DNA of 21,858 bases. Source: Nocardioidaceae bacterium. GTDB lineage: Bacteria > Actinomycetota > Actinomycetes > Propionibacteriales > Nocardioidaceae. The translations under genes and the position numbers were made by a program. The notes beneath the pieces were generated by a model, which was not told the origin of the DNA, made no database searches, and saw nothing but the letters and a program-made list of their open reading frames with translations. Every line of letters begins with the position of its first letter. The stretch's first letter is position 1. Of the stretch, positions 21,254 to 21,858 are shown one piece after another. The stretch spans positions 1-21,858 of the forward strand of contig JACCZJ010000339.1 of the NCBI GenBank assembly GCA_013696065.1. The letters are read 5' to 3'.

Positions 21254-21858
21254 AATGGCAGCTCCCAGTTCGCCACCAACACTTGTAGCTCGACGATCAG
21301 TCGCGCCCACAGTCCAGTCACCTCGAGCAGTCCGACGACTATCAGCAGCAATCCGCCGACCCGCATTACCGTCTGGGCGTGACGTCGTGCCCACGCAAAC
21401 GCCTGGAAGGCACGCTCCACGCCCAGCGCGGCGAGCACAAACGGCAAGCCGAGCCCGACACTGTAAGCAAAGGACAGCAAGGCACCCCGACCGGCCCCAC
21501 CCGTACTCGCCGACAAAGCCAGCACCGCGGCGAGCGTCGGGCCGATACAAGGAGTCCACCCGATCCCGAACATGACCCCCAGCAGCGGTGCGCTGGCGAC
21601 CCCTACCTGAGGCCGGTAGCTGGCCCGGAAAGTCCGCGCCAGCAGCGGGATGCGCGATAGCACCCCGGTGAACATCAAGCCGAGCACAATCGTGAAGACG
21701 CCGAGCACCCGCGTGATCACGTCCTGGTGAGCCACCAGCAGGCTGCCAGCAGCGCCGAACGCCGCACCGTAGCTGGTGAAGACCGCAGCGAAACCCAGCA
21801 CGAAAAGGAGCGTCCCGGTGACCGCTCGGCTGAGTGTCGGCAGCCGAACTGAACGAGT
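21250..21858 (-). CDS. ccdA: CcdA/DsbD-family thiol-disulfide transport protein (5' end beyond window)
   Basis: The 202 residues present are the C-terminal part of a six-helix membrane protein that carries reducing equivalents from cytoplasmic thioredoxin to extracytoplasmic partners in cytochrome c or oxidase maturation. The block GVMFGIGWTPCIGPTLAAVLAL holds the second membrane cysteine of the CcdA pair, and ALLSFAYSVGLGLPFVLAALG follows. The frame stays open to base 21858, so the first helix with its Pro-Cys motif and the start are outside. The gene is coupled to the downstream SCO gene; a thiol carrier next to a Cys-based copper chaperone makes functional sense, since SCO cysteines must be reduced to take copper. 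Confidence 0.9.
   Translation of the reverse strand, partial: TRSVRLPTLSRAVTGTLLFVLGFAAVFTSYGAAFGAAGSLLVAHQDVITRVLGVFTIVLGLMFTGVLSRIPLLARTFRASYRPQVGVASAPLLGVMFGIGWTPCIGPTLAAVLALSASTGGAGRGALLSFAYSVGLGLPFVLAALGVERAFQAFAWARRHAQTVMRVGGLLLIVVGLLEVTGLWARLIVELQVLVANWELPL

Noticed and set aside
21254..21559. Upstream extension of the SCO frame
   Set aside because: It overlaps ccdA in another frame. The GTGA overlap at 21250-21253 followed by a lipoprotein signal peptide gives a better start.

Overview
The window is chromosomal DNA from a high-GC actinobacterium. The case rests on G/C-ending codons, many GTG starts, leaderless gene starts, and families largely confined to or typical of Actinomycetota (MoeZ-type adenylyltransferase, DUF3107, MiaE-like ferritin fold protein, DUF6758, MgtE-N/CBS soluble protein, DUF6153). 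From memory, two blocks resemble Mycobacterium tuberculosis neighbourhoods (moeZ, DUF3107, ferritin-like, RhlE-like helicase, histidine phosphatase around Rv3206c-Rv3214; tatB, mrp, MgtE-like, general-stress membrane protein around Rv1224-Rv1234), here joined together. I would not name a genus; Micrococcales or Propionibacteriales would fit.

Layout. 1-764 (-) is the 5' two thirds of moeZ, cut by the window edge. 948-2216 (+) holds a stand-alone LigD-type polymerase and DUF3107. A 45-bp inverted repeat and small tandem repeats separate these from a convergent ferritin-like gene (2443-3225, -). A DEAD-box RNA helicase (+) converges on an L,D-transpeptidase (-). A short-chain dehydrogenase and an alpha/beta hydrolase overlap by ATGA (5927-7506, +). 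A minus-strand operon then reads DUF6758, PHP phosphoesterase, MarC, RecB-like nuclease (10521 to 7543). A NUDIX hydrolase (+) overlaps tail to tail with a histidine phosphatase that is coupled to a YflT-like membrane protein (-). A Gly-rich coiled-coil small protein and an EamA transporter (-), a split-barrel-like protein (+) and PhzF (-) follow. 15321-18740 (+) is a housekeeping run: PRC/MgtE-N/CBS protein, DUF1003, Mrp, TatB.

The right end (18796-21858) looks like a copper-linked module. A palindrome matching the CsoR/RicR operator pattern TACCC-N5-GGGTA lies directly before DUF4396, DUF6153 and a Met/His-rich DUF305 lipoprotein (+). Across a GC-rich bidirectional hairpin, a convergent pair encodes a CcdA-type thiol-reductant transporter (partial) and a SCO copper chaperone with a His-rich insert (-). 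The inferred theme is copper sensing, extracytoplasmic copper handling and cytochrome oxidase maturation.

The least ordinary signals are this copper module, a codon-usage mosaic inside moeZ, a candidate three-way-junction RNA before the Gly-rich protein gene, and recurrent leaderless starts. I see no RNA genes, CRISPR array, prophage or insertion sequence. No gap between genes exceeds 300 bases.
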